Source: an uncultured Aquimarina sp.
GTDB taxonomy: Bacteria; Bacteroidota; Bacteroidia; Flavobacteriales; Flavobacteriaceae
Direction: 5' to 3'
Length of the DNA stretch: 64,000 bases
NCBI GenBank assembly: GCA_947496355.1
Contig: CANMCO010000004.1
Coordinates: 186,001-250,000 of the forward strand
In this document: positions 1-9,168 of the stretch, piece after piece
How positions within the stretch are numbered: the first letter of the stretch is position 1
Layout of the letters: every line of letters starts with the position of its first letter
The notes under the pieces: model-generated
Database searches by the model: none
Told to the model about the DNA's origin: nothing
Seen by the model: the letters and a program-made list of their open reading frames with translations, nothing else
Translations under genes and position numbers: made by a program

Positions 1-88
1 CTTCTGCCCAAAAGGTTTCTGGATCTCGTACCGATTTTCGATACACTTGATAATATTCTTCTAGATGTTTTATGTGATAATTACTCAT
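1..88 (-). CDS. acs: Acetyl-CoA synthetase, N-terminal fragment (runs off window)
   Basis: Only the first 29 codons are present, starting at an ATG whose complement lies at 86-88. They read MSNYHIKHLEEYYQVYRKSV followed by RDPETFWAE. This matches the conserved N-terminus of flavobacterial acetyl-CoA synthetase, where the region around the F-W-A-E motif opens the acetyl-CoA synthetase N-terminal domain. The enzyme would activate acetate with ATP and CoA. The identity rests on a short stretch but fits the neighbours: an uptake system and sensor for small monocarboxylates follow on the same strand. Confidence 0.75.
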   Translation of the reverse strand, partial: MSNYHIKHLEEYYQVYRKSVRDPETFWAE

Positions 89-99
89 TGTGGTTGGTT

Positions 100-342
100 T
101 TATATTTTATTATTCTTCACTTTGTTATCATTTTTTTGTTTAAAAAGTCCAAACCAATTAGGATTTAGTACTTTTAATTTTATCAAAACCCATAAAATTA
201 CTACAAAACACAAGCCTATAGTAATTGAGTTCATTGCACTTATTGAAGTTTCATTTTCTAGTTGAAACCGAATATATAATGAAACTATAGCATAGACACT
301 TATTATGATGTCTGACACCAGTGGGGTGAATCTTACTTTCAT
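100..342 (-). CDS. Small two-helix membrane protein of unknown function
   Basis: An 80-residue protein with two predicted transmembrane segments (about residues 8-25 and 40-58) and a lysine/asparagine-rich C-terminal tail. No enzymatic motif is visible. It sits 11 bp upstream of acs on the same strand and 51 bp downstream of a response regulator, so it is probably cotranscribed with the acetate genes. A role in acetate uptake or signalling is only an inference from position. Confidence 0.6.
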   Translation of the reverse strand: MKVRFTPLVSDIIISVYAIVSLYIRFQLENETSISAMNSITIGLCFVVILWVLIKLKVLNPNWFGLFKQKNDNKVKNNKI

Positions 343-393
343 CTGTATATTTTTAAATTAAACAATAGTTATTTGTGCACAACTTCAAAAATG

Positions 394-756
394 TTAATTC
401 AACAATTCATTTATTTCTGAAACTAGTTTTTTTACTGAAAATGGTTTAGTTAAATATTTATCCGCTCCCATTTGCAATCCTTTTTCAATATCCGCTACTT
501 TGTTCTTTGCCGAAAGAAATACTACTTTAGTATCCCTGAGATTTATATTATTCTTTATCTGTTTTAAAGTTTCATATCCATCTACATTTGGCATCATAAT
601 ATCCAACAATATCACGTCAGGTATTTTATCTTCGGCTATTTGTATTGCTTCCCCTCCATCTCTAGCGATATACACTTCAAAACTTTTTTTCTTAAAAGCA
701 TATTCCAGAGACATTACAATATTAGGTTCATCGTCTACAATTAGTATTTTTTTCAT
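394..756 (-). CDS. Single-domain response regulator (CheY-like receiver)
   Basis: A 120-residue protein made of one receiver domain with no output domain. The acidic pair is D8/D9, the phosphoacceptor is D52 in LLDIMMP, a Ser lies in FLSAK and the conserved Lys is in YLTKPF. It starts 44 bp downstream of the symporter-kinase fusion on the same strand and is very likely the phosphorylation partner of that kinase. With no DNA-binding domain, it must act through protein contacts, as a phosphorelay intermediate or on another effector. Confidence 0.9.
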   Translation of the reverse strand: MKKILIVDDEPNIVMSLEYAFKKKSFEVYIARDGGEAIQIAEDKIPDVILLDIMMPNVDGYETLKQIKNNINLRDTKVVFLSAKNKVADIEKGLQMGADKYLTKPFSVKKLVSEINELLN

Positions 757-800
757 AGTTGTAATAATTTCTTCTTCAATGGGGTTAACTTTGGTTGTTT

Positions 801-3485
801 TTATTTAGGTATTGTAAAAAGGAAACGTGCACCCTTATTAAACTTTTTATCTACCCATATCTTTCCTTTATGGCTTTCTATAATCTTTTTACTTATCGCT
901 AATCCAAGTCCACTTCCTGTTGGTTTTTTAATATTCTGATGTTTTGATTGATAAAACTTATCAAAAACGTAATTTACATCTTCTTTAGGAATGCCTTTTC
1001 CATTATCTTCAACAACAACCTCTATTCCTTTTTTCTTTTTAATTGCCATTATCTTAATTGTTCCTGTTTCGGGTTCTGAAAACTTAAGGGCATTAGACAA
1101 CAAATTGGTAAGTACCTGAAGCATTCGATCCTCATCATAGTTAGCAAAGATTTCATTACCGTTTTGATGAACAATTTTTATTTTCTTGTTACTTGCTATT
1201 TGCGAAATCCCTAGAATGGCTTTTCCAATCGTTTCATCAATTTGATTGGATTGTATTTCTAATATTTCTTTACCCGTAGAAAGCTTTTCCAGATCAAGAA
1301 TATTATGAATCAACCTTGCCAATCGATCAGAATCCATTACTATGTTGTCTAGAAATTTGGTTCTAAGTTCTATAGGCATATCATCCCCTTCAACCAAAAC
1401 CTCTGACGCGGCCTTAATTGAAGTTATTGGCGTTTTCAATTCATGAGCTACCGTATCCAGAAACTCGTCTTTTAATCGATCTTGTTCTAAGAGTTCTACA
1501 TTGGCAGATTTTAGCTGCTCGGTAAGCTTAGTAAGTTCTTCGGATTTTTCTTGTAAGACCTTATTAATAGCAATGGTTTCTTTGGATTCTTCTAATATTT
1601 TTAGAACTTCCAGCAAGCTCACAGGTTCTTCTTTTGCGACACTACCTATCAAAATTCTTGCAGAAGCACTACCAATACTACCTGTAAGTAGTTTTTCAGA
1701 AAAATTTATAAGCTTTGCATCTGCCATTTCTTCTTCCTTAGAAATTCCATATTTTAAATAAAAAAGATTCAATGCTCTCTCTGTACGTTCTTCTCCCAAA
1801 AACCGATTTAACATATTACGAATGTCTGAAACATAAGCTTCTCCCTTCCACACAAAAGCTCCGTCCTGTAAATTAGTATAATTACTGTTATGAACAAACA
1901 TCTCTGCATAGTTTCGCTCTCTATAATTTCCTTTAGAAAGCAATGATACGGTAAGAAAACTAAATGTATTTAGAAACATACTCCAAAAAAACGCATGTGC
2001 TTCTGGGCTTAGAAAATCTATTCCCAAAAACTCATATGGTTTCAATAAACTAATCCCAAACACCCCTTGATCCACAAATGAGTTACTTCCAGTAAGTACG
2101 TTCATAATAAATGGTAAAATCAAAGTATAGACCACAGTTAAAACACCAACAATCATCCCAATTTTTGCAGCTTTGGCAGAGCCTCTATTCCAAAAAAGTC
2201 CAATAAAAAATGAAGGCGCTAGCTGAGCTATAACTACAAAAGAGATTAGTCCAATAGAAAATAGTGACAGTTCATATGAGAAATTAACATAAAAAAAGTA
2301 AGCTATAATAATTAATGTAAATATTGATATCCTTCTTATATTTTTAATATTGTTTGCATTCTTTTCGGGGTTTCCTTTTATAAACTTATCCAAAAATCCA
2401 TATGGGATAATTAAATTGTTACTCACCATGGTTGACAAAGCGAGTGTAGAAACTACTACCATAGAAATCACAGCAGAGAATCCTCCTAAAAACACAATCA
2501 TAGCTAATACTATATTGTTATTCTGTAAAGGCAAAAGAAGAGTATAATAATCTTGATTAACGTTCTGGTCAAAAGAAAGATTTCCTCCCCAAGCTATAAA
2601 AATAACAAAGATGTTGAATAGTAATAGATAAAGAGGAAATACCCATATCGCTTTTTTAAGGTATCTTTCTCTATCATTTTCGACTACTGCAACATGAAAT
2701 TGTCTTGGTAACAAAAAGATTGCGAAAAATGAAAGCATTATAGTAAACATCCAATTGAAACCAGATTCTAGACCATTGAATGAAGTAATCTGTTTAAAAT
2801 TGTCGATTTGAGACGCTTGTTGATAAATATCCGTAGTGCCATCAAATAAGAAAAAAGTAACATATATTCCCGCGATAAGAAAGAAAGCGAGCTTTAGCAC
2901 TGACTCTACCGCTACAGTAGTCATAATTCCTTTACGACGTTGTGAAGCATCTGTAGCTTGAGTACCAAAAAAAGCTACAAAGACTGCTAAAAGAACTGCT
3001 ATATAAAATGTAGAATCATCTAATATAGAAGTAGATACATAACTGGTCTCATCGGTAATGATTTCAAATGTTTCAGAAATAGCTTTAAGTTGTAGCGAGA
3101 TGTATGGAACAATTGCAAAAACACAAATTAAAGTAACTAATGCACCTAGAAAACGATTGTTTCCATATCGTAATGATATAAAATCTGCAATACTAGAGAT
3201 TTTATGTTGCTTTGAAATTCGTATTATCTTACGCATTACAAGTATCCATAATGGTAGTGAAATCACTGGTCCCAGATAAATAGTTAAAAAGCTAATTCCG
3301 GATTGAGATGCAATACCAACACTTCCATAATATGTCCATGCAGAGCAATAGACCGCTAGTGACAAAACATAAACATACGGGTTATTGACCCATTTACTTT
3401 TGGAGTTTTTTTCTGCCCAAAAAGCAATCAAAAACAACAAAGCCAAATAGACAATAATGATGGATATCAAAAGATAATTATTCAT
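801..3485 (-). CDS. Sodium:solute symporter fused to a histidine kinase
   Basis: An 894-residue protein. About residues 1-570 form a sodium:solute symporter (SSS) domain with roughly a dozen hydrophobic helices. A linker with a short coiled coil (about 640-670) leads to a HisKA domain with the phospho-histidine at H681 in VAHELKTP. The HATPase domain follows, with the N-box near NLLSNALKF, DNGKGIP and GSGLGLAISKK. This architecture is that of the CbrA-like SSS-kinase family, where the transporter-like part is thought to sense or move the substrate. Its neighbours (response regulator, acs, a second SSS transporter) suggest it senses acetate or a related carboxylate. It overlaps the 64-residue gene at its start by 8 bp. 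Confidence 0.92.
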   Translation of the reverse strand: MNNYLLISIIIVYLALLFLIAFWAEKNSKSKWVNNPYVYVLSLAVYCSAWTYYGSVGIASQSGISFLTIYLGPVISLPLWILVMRKIIRISKQHKISSIADFISLRYGNNRFLGALVTLICVFAIVPYISLQLKAISETFEIITDETSYVSTSILDDSTFYIAVLLAVFVAFFGTQATDASQRRKGIMTTVAVESVLKLAFFLIAGIYVTFFLFDGTTDIYQQASQIDNFKQITSFNGLESGFNWMFTIMLSFFAIFLLPRQFHVAVVENDRERYLKKAIWVFPLYLLLFNIFVIFIAWGGNLSFDQNVNQDYYTLLLPLQNNNIVLAMIVFLGGFSAVISMVVVSTLALSTMVSNNLIIPYGFLDKFIKGNPEKNANNIKNIRRISIFTLIIIAYFFYVNFSYELSLFSIGLISFVVIAQLAPSFFIGLFWNRGSAKAAKIGMIVGVLTVVYTLILPFIMNVLTGSNSFVDQGVFGISLLKPYEFLGIDFLSPEAHAFFWSMFLNTFSFLTVSLLSKGNYRERNYAEMFVHNSNYTNLQDGAFVWKGEAYVSDIRNMLNRFLGEERTERALNLFYLKYGISKEEEMADAKLINFSEKLLTGSIGSASARILIGSVAKEEPVSLLEVLKILEESKETIAINKVLQEKSEELTKLTEQLKSANVELLEQDRLKDEFLDTVAHELKTPITSIKAASEVLVEGDDMPIELRTKFLDNIVMDSDRLARLIHNILDLEKLSTGKEILEIQSNQIDETIGKAILGISQIASNKKIKIVHQNGNEIFANYDEDRMLQVLTNLLSNALKFSEPETGTIKIMAIKKKKGIEVVVEDNGKGIPKEDVNYVFDKFYQSKHQNIKKPTGSGLGLAISKKIIESHKGKIWVDKKFNKGARFLFTIPK

Positions 3486-3672
3486 AATGCCTATGTAAAA
3501 TGAAAAGCGAAATGATTATTGCCAAAATCCAAATAAGGAAAATAAAGAAATAGATTATTGGGAAACCAAAAATTTCGCCAGAGTGATCAAAAATCAACAC
3601 CAATGGTACATTCCAAAGTAAAAACAACACTAAGGAAAGTACAATAAGCTTTTGTTGATGTCTTTTCTTCAT
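3478..3672 (-). CDS. Small two-helix membrane protein (DUF3311-like)
   Basis: A 64-residue protein with a basic N-terminus and two hydrophobic segments (about 9-26 and 35-58). Small proteins with two membrane helices are commonly encoded next to SSS-family symporters, and DUF3311 is such a family; assignment to that family is by resemblance and context only. The gene overlaps the start of the symporter-kinase gene by 8 bp, which indicates translational coupling. It may be a small subunit or assembly partner of that sensor. Confidence 0.65.
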   Translation of the reverse strand: MKKRHQQKLIVLSLVLFLLWNVPLVLIFDHSGEIFGFPIIYFFIFLIWILAIIISLFILHRHYE

Positions 3673-3701
3673 TTTTGGATAATTGATCTTATAAAGTTAG
3701 G

Positions 3702-3739
3702 AAAAATACAGTGCCCTGCATATTGTAGAGCACTGTATT
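3702..3739 (-). terminator. Intrinsic terminator after the large symporter gene
   Basis: Perfect 10-bp arms (AATACAGTGC and its complement) lie around a 15-nt loop. Read on the minus strand the hairpin is followed by TTTTT. It lies 14 bp beyond the stop of the symporter gene ending at 3753 and separates that unit from the sensor operon. Confidence 0.75.
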
Positions 3740-3752
3740 CTTTTCTAATAAA

Positions 3753-5525
3753 TCAATGTGAAGATGCTTCACCTGCCCCACTTGGGATTCTAATATCTTC
3801 AACAATTTCTTGAACTTTCTCTGGTGGTGGAGATGTCATTCTTGAAACAATCATTGAAATGATTACATTAACGATCATCGCTATAGTACCAAACCCTTCT
3901 GGCGAAGTACCAAACCACCACTCACCAGCAGGTCTGGGTTCCATAACTCCTATTAATCCTGTCTTATATCTAATCATATAGAATAACATTAGTGTAATAC
4001 CGACAATCATACCCGATACAGCACCTTGTTTATTCATTCTTTTATCAAAAATACCAAGTATTATAGCCGGAAAAAATGATGCTGCTGCCAAACCAAAGGC
4101 CAGTGCGACGACAGCCGCTACAAACCCAGGTGGATAGATACCAAATAATCCAGCAATGATTACAGCAAACAATATACTAATACGTGCTGCCCAAAGCTCT
4201 CCTTTTTCAGAAATATTAGGTTTGATTTGTTTTTTGATCAAATCATGAGAAATTGAAGTAGAAATTACCAATAATAGCCCTGCTGCTGTAGATAATGCCG
4301 CAGCCAATCCTCCTGCAGCTACTAATGCAATTACCCAGTTTGGTAATTTTGCAATTTCTGGATTTGCAAGAACCATAATATCTCTGTCCACATATAATTC
4401 ATTTGTAGAATCATTGGCATTGGATACTAACCGTTCACCATACTGTCCTCTTTGATCAATATACGCAGGTTTCCCATCAGTTGCACTTCCATTCACATAT
4501 TGAATTTTACCATCTTTATTCTTATCTGTCCAGGCAATTAACCCTGTATTTTCCCAATTTTTAAACCATTCAGGAACTTCTTTATACTCTGTATTACTTA
4601 CCGTTTCGATAAGATTTGTTCTTGCAAAAACAGCTATTGCTGGTGCAGTAGTATATAAAATTGCTATAAATAATAGGGCTAATCCGGCAGATTTACGTGC
4701 ATCCTTTACTTTTGGGACCGTAAAAAACCGAACAATTACGTGAGGTAATCCAGCAGTACCTACCATCAATGCCAGAGTAATTGCAAATACGTCCCATGTA
4801 GATTTCGATCCACTGGTGTATTCTTTAAACCCTAATTGTGTATGTAAAGTATCTAATTTATCGAGTAAAAAAGTTCCATCTTCTACGGTTCCTCCCATTC
4901 CTATTTGTGGAATAATATTTCCGGTCATTTGCATTGATATAAAAAATGCAGGAACCATAAACGCAAATATTAAAACACAATATTGTGCTACCTGTGTATA
5001 CGTGATTCCTTTCATTCCTCCTAGAAATGCAAAGACCAAAACAACCGCCATACCTATAATAACTCCTAGACTAATATCGACCTGTAAAAATTGTGAAAAC
5101 ACGATTCCTACACCTCTCATTTGGCCCGCTACATAGGTGAACGATACGATCAGTGCACAAATCACCGCTACGGTTCTTGCAGTATTAGAGTAATATCGAT
5201 CTCCGATAAAATCGGGAACGGTGAACTTTCCAAACTTTCTTAGATAAGGTGCTAACAACAATGCTAGTAACACATAGCCACCGGTCCATCCCATTAAAAA
5301 AACAGAACCGTCATACCCCATAAACGAGATTAAACCTGCCATTGATATAAACGAAGCTGCACTCATCCAGTCGGCGGCAGTTGCCATACCATTGGCCAAG
5401 GGAGAAACTCCACCACCTGCAACATAAAATTCTTTTGTAGAACCTGCTCTAGCCCATATAGCTATCCCAAAATAAAGGGTAAAAGTAATCCCTACTAAAA
5501 TCCATGTCCATACTTGAACGCTCAT
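3753..5525 (-). CDS. Sodium:solute symporter, large subunit (VC_2705 / ActP-like)
   Basis: A 590-residue SSS-family transporter with about 13 transmembrane helices. It carries the signature stretch near residues 40-70 (ATAADWMSAASFISMAGL) and a hydrophilic insert at about 320-390 containing NKDGKIQY and DQRGQYGERL. The paired small gene directly upstream identifies the two-component VC_2705/VC_2706 type of symporter, related to the acetate permease ActP. Acetate or a similar monocarboxylate is the likely substrate, supported by acs nearby. It is cotranscribed with the 85-residue subunit (30-bp gap) and probably with the porin gene. Confidence 0.88.
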   Translation of the reverse strand: MSVQVWTWILVGITFTLYFGIAIWARAGSTKEFYVAGGGVSPLANGMATAADWMSAASFISMAGLISFMGYDGSVFLMGWTGGYVLLALLLAPYLRKFGKFTVPDFIGDRYYSNTARTVAVICALIVSFTYVAGQMRGVGIVFSQFLQVDISLGVIIGMAVVLVFAFLGGMKGITYTQVAQYCVLIFAFMVPAFFISMQMTGNIIPQIGMGGTVEDGTFLLDKLDTLHTQLGFKEYTSGSKSTWDVFAITLALMVGTAGLPHVIVRFFTVPKVKDARKSAGLALLFIAILYTTAPAIAVFARTNLIETVSNTEYKEVPEWFKNWENTGLIAWTDKNKDGKIQYVNGSATDGKPAYIDQRGQYGERLVSNANDSTNELYVDRDIMVLANPEIAKLPNWVIALVAAGGLAAALSTAAGLLLVISTSISHDLIKKQIKPNISEKGELWAARISILFAVIIAGLFGIYPPGFVAAVVALAFGLAAASFFPAIILGIFDKRMNKQGAVSGMIVGITLMLFYMIRYKTGLIGVMEPRPAGEWWFGTSPEGFGTIAMIVNVIISMIVSRMTSPPPEKVQEIVEDIRIPSGAGEASSH

Positions 5526-5555
5526 AATAATATATTTTTTTGGTTAGTATTAAGA

Positions 5556-5813
5556 TTACTCATCGTAACCATATTTTTTATCCAGTTTATTCATCAATCG
5601 TACATACACAAAAATGAGTATGACAAAAACATAAATTGAACCTTGTTGTGCAAACCAGAATCCAAGTTTAAATCCTCCCAATCGAATAGTATTGAGTGCA
5701 TCTTTGAACAATATTCCTGCTCCGTAGGAGACTAAAAACCAAATTGTTAATAGAATTACAAGGTATTTTAGGTTTTCTTTCCAATACGCGACGGCCTTTT
5801 GTTTATCTGTCAT
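5556..5813 (-). CDS. Sodium:solute symporter, small subunit (DUF4212)
   Basis: An 85-residue protein with two membrane helices (about 16-35 and 49-70). It has an aromatic-rich N-terminus (AYWKENLKYL) and the pattern GGFKLGFWFAQQGSIYVFV, typical of the small partner of VC_2705-type symporters. It lies 30 bp upstream of the large subunit and 11 bp downstream of the porin gene, so the three genes look like one operon. Confidence 0.88.
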   Translation of the reverse strand: MTDKQKAVAYWKENLKYLVILLTIWFLVSYGAGILFKDALNTIRLGGFKLGFWFAQQGSIYVFVILIFVYVRLMNKLDKKYGYDE

Positions 5814-5824
5814 AATATTTAGTT

Positions 5825-7060
5825 TTATAAATAAATCATAGCTTGAAGGGTTACGAAACTTTGTGCTTCATTATCCCCATATTTTGTATTAAGATACTCT
5901 AAAGTTATTTTAGAATTGTGTCCACTAAAATATGCATTTGCACCTAAGCCAAAAGTCTTTGCGTTATCATCAATAGCATCTATAGATCTAGTATTGAATG
6001 AAGCATAGGGCTGAAATTTGGTTTTCTTGTTGTCATTAGGTATTACATACCCTACATGACCATAAATCATAGAACCTGTTTCATACGTCTGTCCAAGCGT
6101 GAAATCTTCTCCGTAATCACTATTTTGATAGGTAGCATATGCTGTAATAGCAGAACCATTTTCGCCTAGCGGAGCATCATAAAAAGCATCCACGGCAAAT
6201 ATCGCTACATCCTCACCTTCCAGTTCTCCTGCAGTATTAGCAATTACACTTCCATTTGGATGAAGAAAGAATCCTGCTCCTATATTAAAGATTTTTTTAC
6301 CACCTATATACGAACCCACCTTGTAAGGCAAAAAATTTGATTCTTGATCAAAAAAATTATAGTCAAAGTATCCTGCGAAATTTTTGCCGGCATCCTTAGA
6401 ACCTAATAATCGTCTACCAGCGTATACTGCTGGTTCCCCCGCGACTGGGGCGGTTACTGTTTCTTGCAAATTATTCGTACCAGATTCATTTATCGATACT
6501 CTATACTGCAATTTACCAAATGTACCTTTTGCATACATACCAATATGTCTTGCAAATTGGTCTGACAATCCAATAGTGGCCCAAGATTGTCGGTTATTAT
6601 CTAGAGTCATTATGTTAAGCGTGCTCTGATTATTAAGACGTGAAATTCCATTCCAATAATGTAGCCCACCACCTATCGCATGATTTTTTCCGATACTATA
6701 TTGTACCCAAACATCATGAAAGAATAGCTGAGACTCTTCTCCTCTTCCTAAAGGACTCTGGTTATTACCGTTCAGACTATTTAATCCAAAATGAGTGAGA
6801 ATCATAAAATCTTTATTGATTTGCGCGTAGGTAAGAATTCTGGCTCTGCGAATACTCATACTAGTATTGCTAACGTCGTCTGGCACTTCATCTTGGTACC
6901 TTGCCCAAAATTGTGCCCATGAAATGATCCTAAAATATTTTGATCCTTCTTCATTAAGTTTCACTTTAAGTCCTCCTGTATAATCTGGTGAACCTTGTGA
7001 ATACATAAACTGCGAGGCAAAAAAACTTATACCCAACAGTAATATAAATTGTTTTCTCAT
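5825..7060 (-). CDS. Outer-membrane porin-like beta-barrel protein
   Basis: A 411-residue protein with a clear signal peptide (about residues 1-21, ending in FMYSQ). It has the alternating aromatic/polar pattern of an outer-membrane barrel and ends in an aromatic/hydrophobic strand (SFVTLQAMIYL). It begins the transcription unit that includes both symporter subunits, so it probably lets the carboxylate substrate cross the outer membrane. No specific substrate signature is visible. Confidence 0.8.
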   Translation of the reverse strand: MRKQFILLLGISFFASQFMYSQGSPDYTGGLKVKLNEEGSKYFRIISWAQFWARYQDEVPDDVSNTSMSIRRARILTYAQINKDFMILTHFGLNSLNGNNQSPLGRGEESQLFFHDVWVQYSIGKNHAIGGGLHYWNGISRLNNQSTLNIMTLDNNRQSWATIGLSDQFARHIGMYAKGTFGKLQYRVSINESGTNNLQETVTAPVAGEPAVYAGRRLLGSKDAGKNFAGYFDYNFFDQESNFLPYKVGSYIGGKKIFNIGAGFFLHPNGSVIANTAGELEGEDVAIFAVDAFYDAPLGENGSAITAYATYQNSDYGEDFTLGQTYETGSMIYGHVGYVIPNDNKKTKFQPYASFNTRSIDAIDDNAKTFGLGANAYFSGHNSKITLEYLNTKYGDNEAQSFVTLQAMIYL

Positions 7061-7172
7061 AGAGTTTTAAAAAGATTAGATTAGTATTAATTTGATTTTG
7101 TGCGCACTACTAATCTCTTAAAAAGTATGAGTTAACTAAAACCTAATATATTTATTCGTTAATTTAATATAT

Positions 7173-7592
7173 TTATTCTTTAAAACGTTGCCATTTTATA
7201 AGCATAAACTTGTCACCTAGTTCAGTTACAACTACACCTGCTCCTGATAAATTATTGATATCTAGAAAATATTCGGACAACTCTGATGAATTCAATATTT
7301 TGTATGTAGGATGGTAATTAGAATTATATGGTCTTTTAATTCCATATTTTTTCACCCAATTCATTATACTCACATGAGAAATACCTAAAATACGTTCAAT
7401 CTCTCTATATGTTAACCCCTCTAAATACAACTGCAGTGCCTTGTTGACGTAATAATCATCTATTTTCTTTCCAATCTTATTTACTGAAAAAAAATATCCG
7501 CACGATTTACACTTAAATCGTTGCCTATTATTTACTACTCCGCTCTTTATATATTCTCCTGAACCACAATTAGGACATGCTTCAATTTTCAT
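7173..7592 (-). CDS. IS1-type zinc-ribbon/helix-turn-helix protein, probable regulator
   Basis: A 139-residue protein. Residues 6-32 hold a zinc ribbon (CPNCGSGEY and FKCKSCGYFF). About 45-90 hold a helix-turn-helix like the N-terminal region of IS1 transposases (LYLEGLTYREIERILGISHV). The C-terminal 45 residues (GAGVVVTELGDKFMLIKWQRF) do not resemble a catalytic DDE domain. No terminal inverted repeats were seen, so this is not an active insertion sequence. The protein looks like a DNA-binding domain reused as a regulator, perhaps of the downstream porin-symporter operon 113 bp away. Confidence 0.7.
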   Translation of the reverse strand: MKIEACPNCGSGEYIKSGVVNNRQRFKCKSCGYFFSVNKIGKKIDDYYVNKALQLYLEGLTYREIERILGISHVSIMNWVKKYGIKRPYNSNYHPTYKILNSSELSEYFLDINNLSGAGVVVTELGDKFMLIKWQRFKE

Positions 7593-7805
7593 ATATACTT
7601 ATTTAGCATAAATATAACAATTTAGCAATAAAGTAATAGATTTGATATCTTTACACCAAAAAATATACTAAAAACTTATTGCTAGCGAAATGGTTTCACA
7701 TATAATAAACAAATGTCAAAAACGTTTTCTTCTTGTAAAATTCTGATTTAATTTAATACTTTTATTCATTTCCAAGTTTTAAAAATTAAATGATAGATAA
7801 GCCCC

Positions 7806-8165
7806 ATGAATAATAAAAAAATTACCCAATATGCTATTTATGCCGTAGCCGTCCTTTGTGCAGCATTGATTAACGAACATATTATTAAGTATGTAAAAAA
7901 ACATATAGACCAACAAGGATACCTGTTGGTATTAATAGACATGGCAATAGTTGTGCTTATTTTTGCTCCAGCGTTTGGACTAGTAACCAAGTACACCAAA
8001 AAACTTTCACAAGCTTACCTAAATTCTTCTAAAAAATTCTCTGCTAGTAATAAAAATGGAACCTTACTAGGGTTTACCATAGCGATTTTTATTTTATTCC
8101 TTCTGTATGCAAACCTAAGGCACAACCTAAATGTAGTTGATGATATGAAGGCAATAATACGCTAA
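7806..8165 (+). CDS. Small membrane protein of unknown function
   Basis: A 119-residue protein with three hydrophobic segments (about 8-24, 38-60 and 87-105) separated by short lysine-rich loops. No family is recognised. It is the only plus-strand gene in the first 23 kb apart from shadows. It stands convergent to the isomerase-like gene that ends 7 bp away. A possible promoter -7 box TAGATTTG lies at 7637-7644, about 160 bp upstream. Confidence 0.65.
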   Translation: MNNKKITQYAIYAVAVLCAALINEHIIKYVKKHIDQQGYLLVLIDMAIVVLIFAPAFGLVTKYTKKLSQAYLNSSKKFSASNKNGTLLGFTIAIFILFLLYANLRHNLNVVDDMKAIIR

Positions 8166-8172
8166 ATGGGGT

Positions 8173-9081
8173 TTATCCAACATCACAAATTGTGATTCCT
8201 TCTTTTAGCGCGTCTAACTTATTATCATAGGTTGGTATAAACTCTTGGGCTACGTATCCATTAAAACCAGTTTCTATAATTGCATTCATAATAGCCGGAT
8301 AATTAAGCTCCTGGTTGTCATTAATTTCGTTTCTACCGGGCACACCACCAGTATGATAATGAGTGATGTACTTATTATATTTTCTGATAGTAGCAATGAT
8401 ATCACCTTCCATAATTTGCATATGGTATATGTCGTACAATAACTTGAAATTATCAGATCCTATTTTATCAACTAAAGCAACGCCCCAAGGAGTATGATCA
8501 CATTGATAATCTTCATGATCTATTTTACTATTTAGCAACTCCATCACTATAGTAACATTGTTTTTTTCTGCATGTTTTACCAAAACATCTAATCCCTTGG
8601 CACAATGTTCTAAACCAAATTCATCAGAAACACTATTACGATTACCTGAGAAAACAATAACTTGTTTTATGCCTGCATGAGATGCTTCGGAAATAAGTTT
8701 GAGATATTGTTCTTGCAGTTTTTTATGGTTTTTGGGATCATTAAATCCGTGTGTGATACTTGCAAAAGTATCTGTTGCCAGAGAACATTCTAATCCAGCA
8801 TCCTGAACTGTTTTCCATTCATTAGGTTTTAACAGATCAATCGCTTTTAAACCTATTCCTTTTCCTTTTTCTGCAAACTCTTGCAACGGAATACTCTGAT
8901 AACACCATCTACAAGCGGCATGATTTATATTTCCTTTTAAAGTGTTTATAAGAACATTCGAAAAATTCATTGGGTCACTTTTTGAATATCCGGCCATAGC
9001 AGGACCTGCAACACTTATTGCTCCTATACCTAATGACATGTTTCTAACTGCCTGTCTACGATTAATTTTTTTTGCTGCCAT
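8173..9081 (-). CDS. Tat-exported TIM-barrel isomerase (hydroxypyruvate isomerase-like)
   Basis: About 302 residues from the chosen start; a start at 9117 would add 12 residues. The chosen start puts a twin-arginine signal near the N-terminus (KINRRQAVRNMSLG, then a hydrophobic stretch ending GPAMA). The rest is an xylose isomerase-like/AP endonuclease family 2 TIM barrel of the hydroxypyruvate isomerase type, with EL in VMELLNSK, YDIYHMQ, HTGGVPGRNE and QEF near the end as metal and substrate positions. Export by Tat is odd for a central-metabolic isomerase but common in Bacteroidota sugar-processing homologues. It lies 87 bp downstream of a PfkB kinase. Confidence 0.8.
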   Translation of the reverse strand: MAAKKINRRQAVRNMSLGIGAISVAGPAMAGYSKSDPMNFSNVLINTLKGNINHAACRWCYQSIPLQEFAEKGKGIGLKAIDLLKPNEWKTVQDAGLECSLATDTFASITHGFNDPKNHKKLQEQYLKLISEASHAGIKQVIVFSGNRNSVSDEFGLEHCAKGLDVLVKHAEKNNVTIVMELLNSKIDHEDYQCDHTPWGVALVDKIGSDNFKLLYDIYHMQIMEGDIIATIRKYNKYITHYHTGGVPGRNEINDNQELNYPAIMNAIIETGFNGYVAQEFIPTYDNKLDALKEGITICDVG

Positions 9082-9168
9082 TTCAAAATGATTGTATAAT
9101 CTTATTAAAGATAGCATTTTAAAACCATATAATCACATCACATTTAAAACGTTACAAAACTGAATCCA

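Noticed and set aside
7173..7592. Insertion sequence of the IS1 family
   Set aside because: Only the DNA-binding part is similar; there is no DDE domain, terminal repeat or target duplication.
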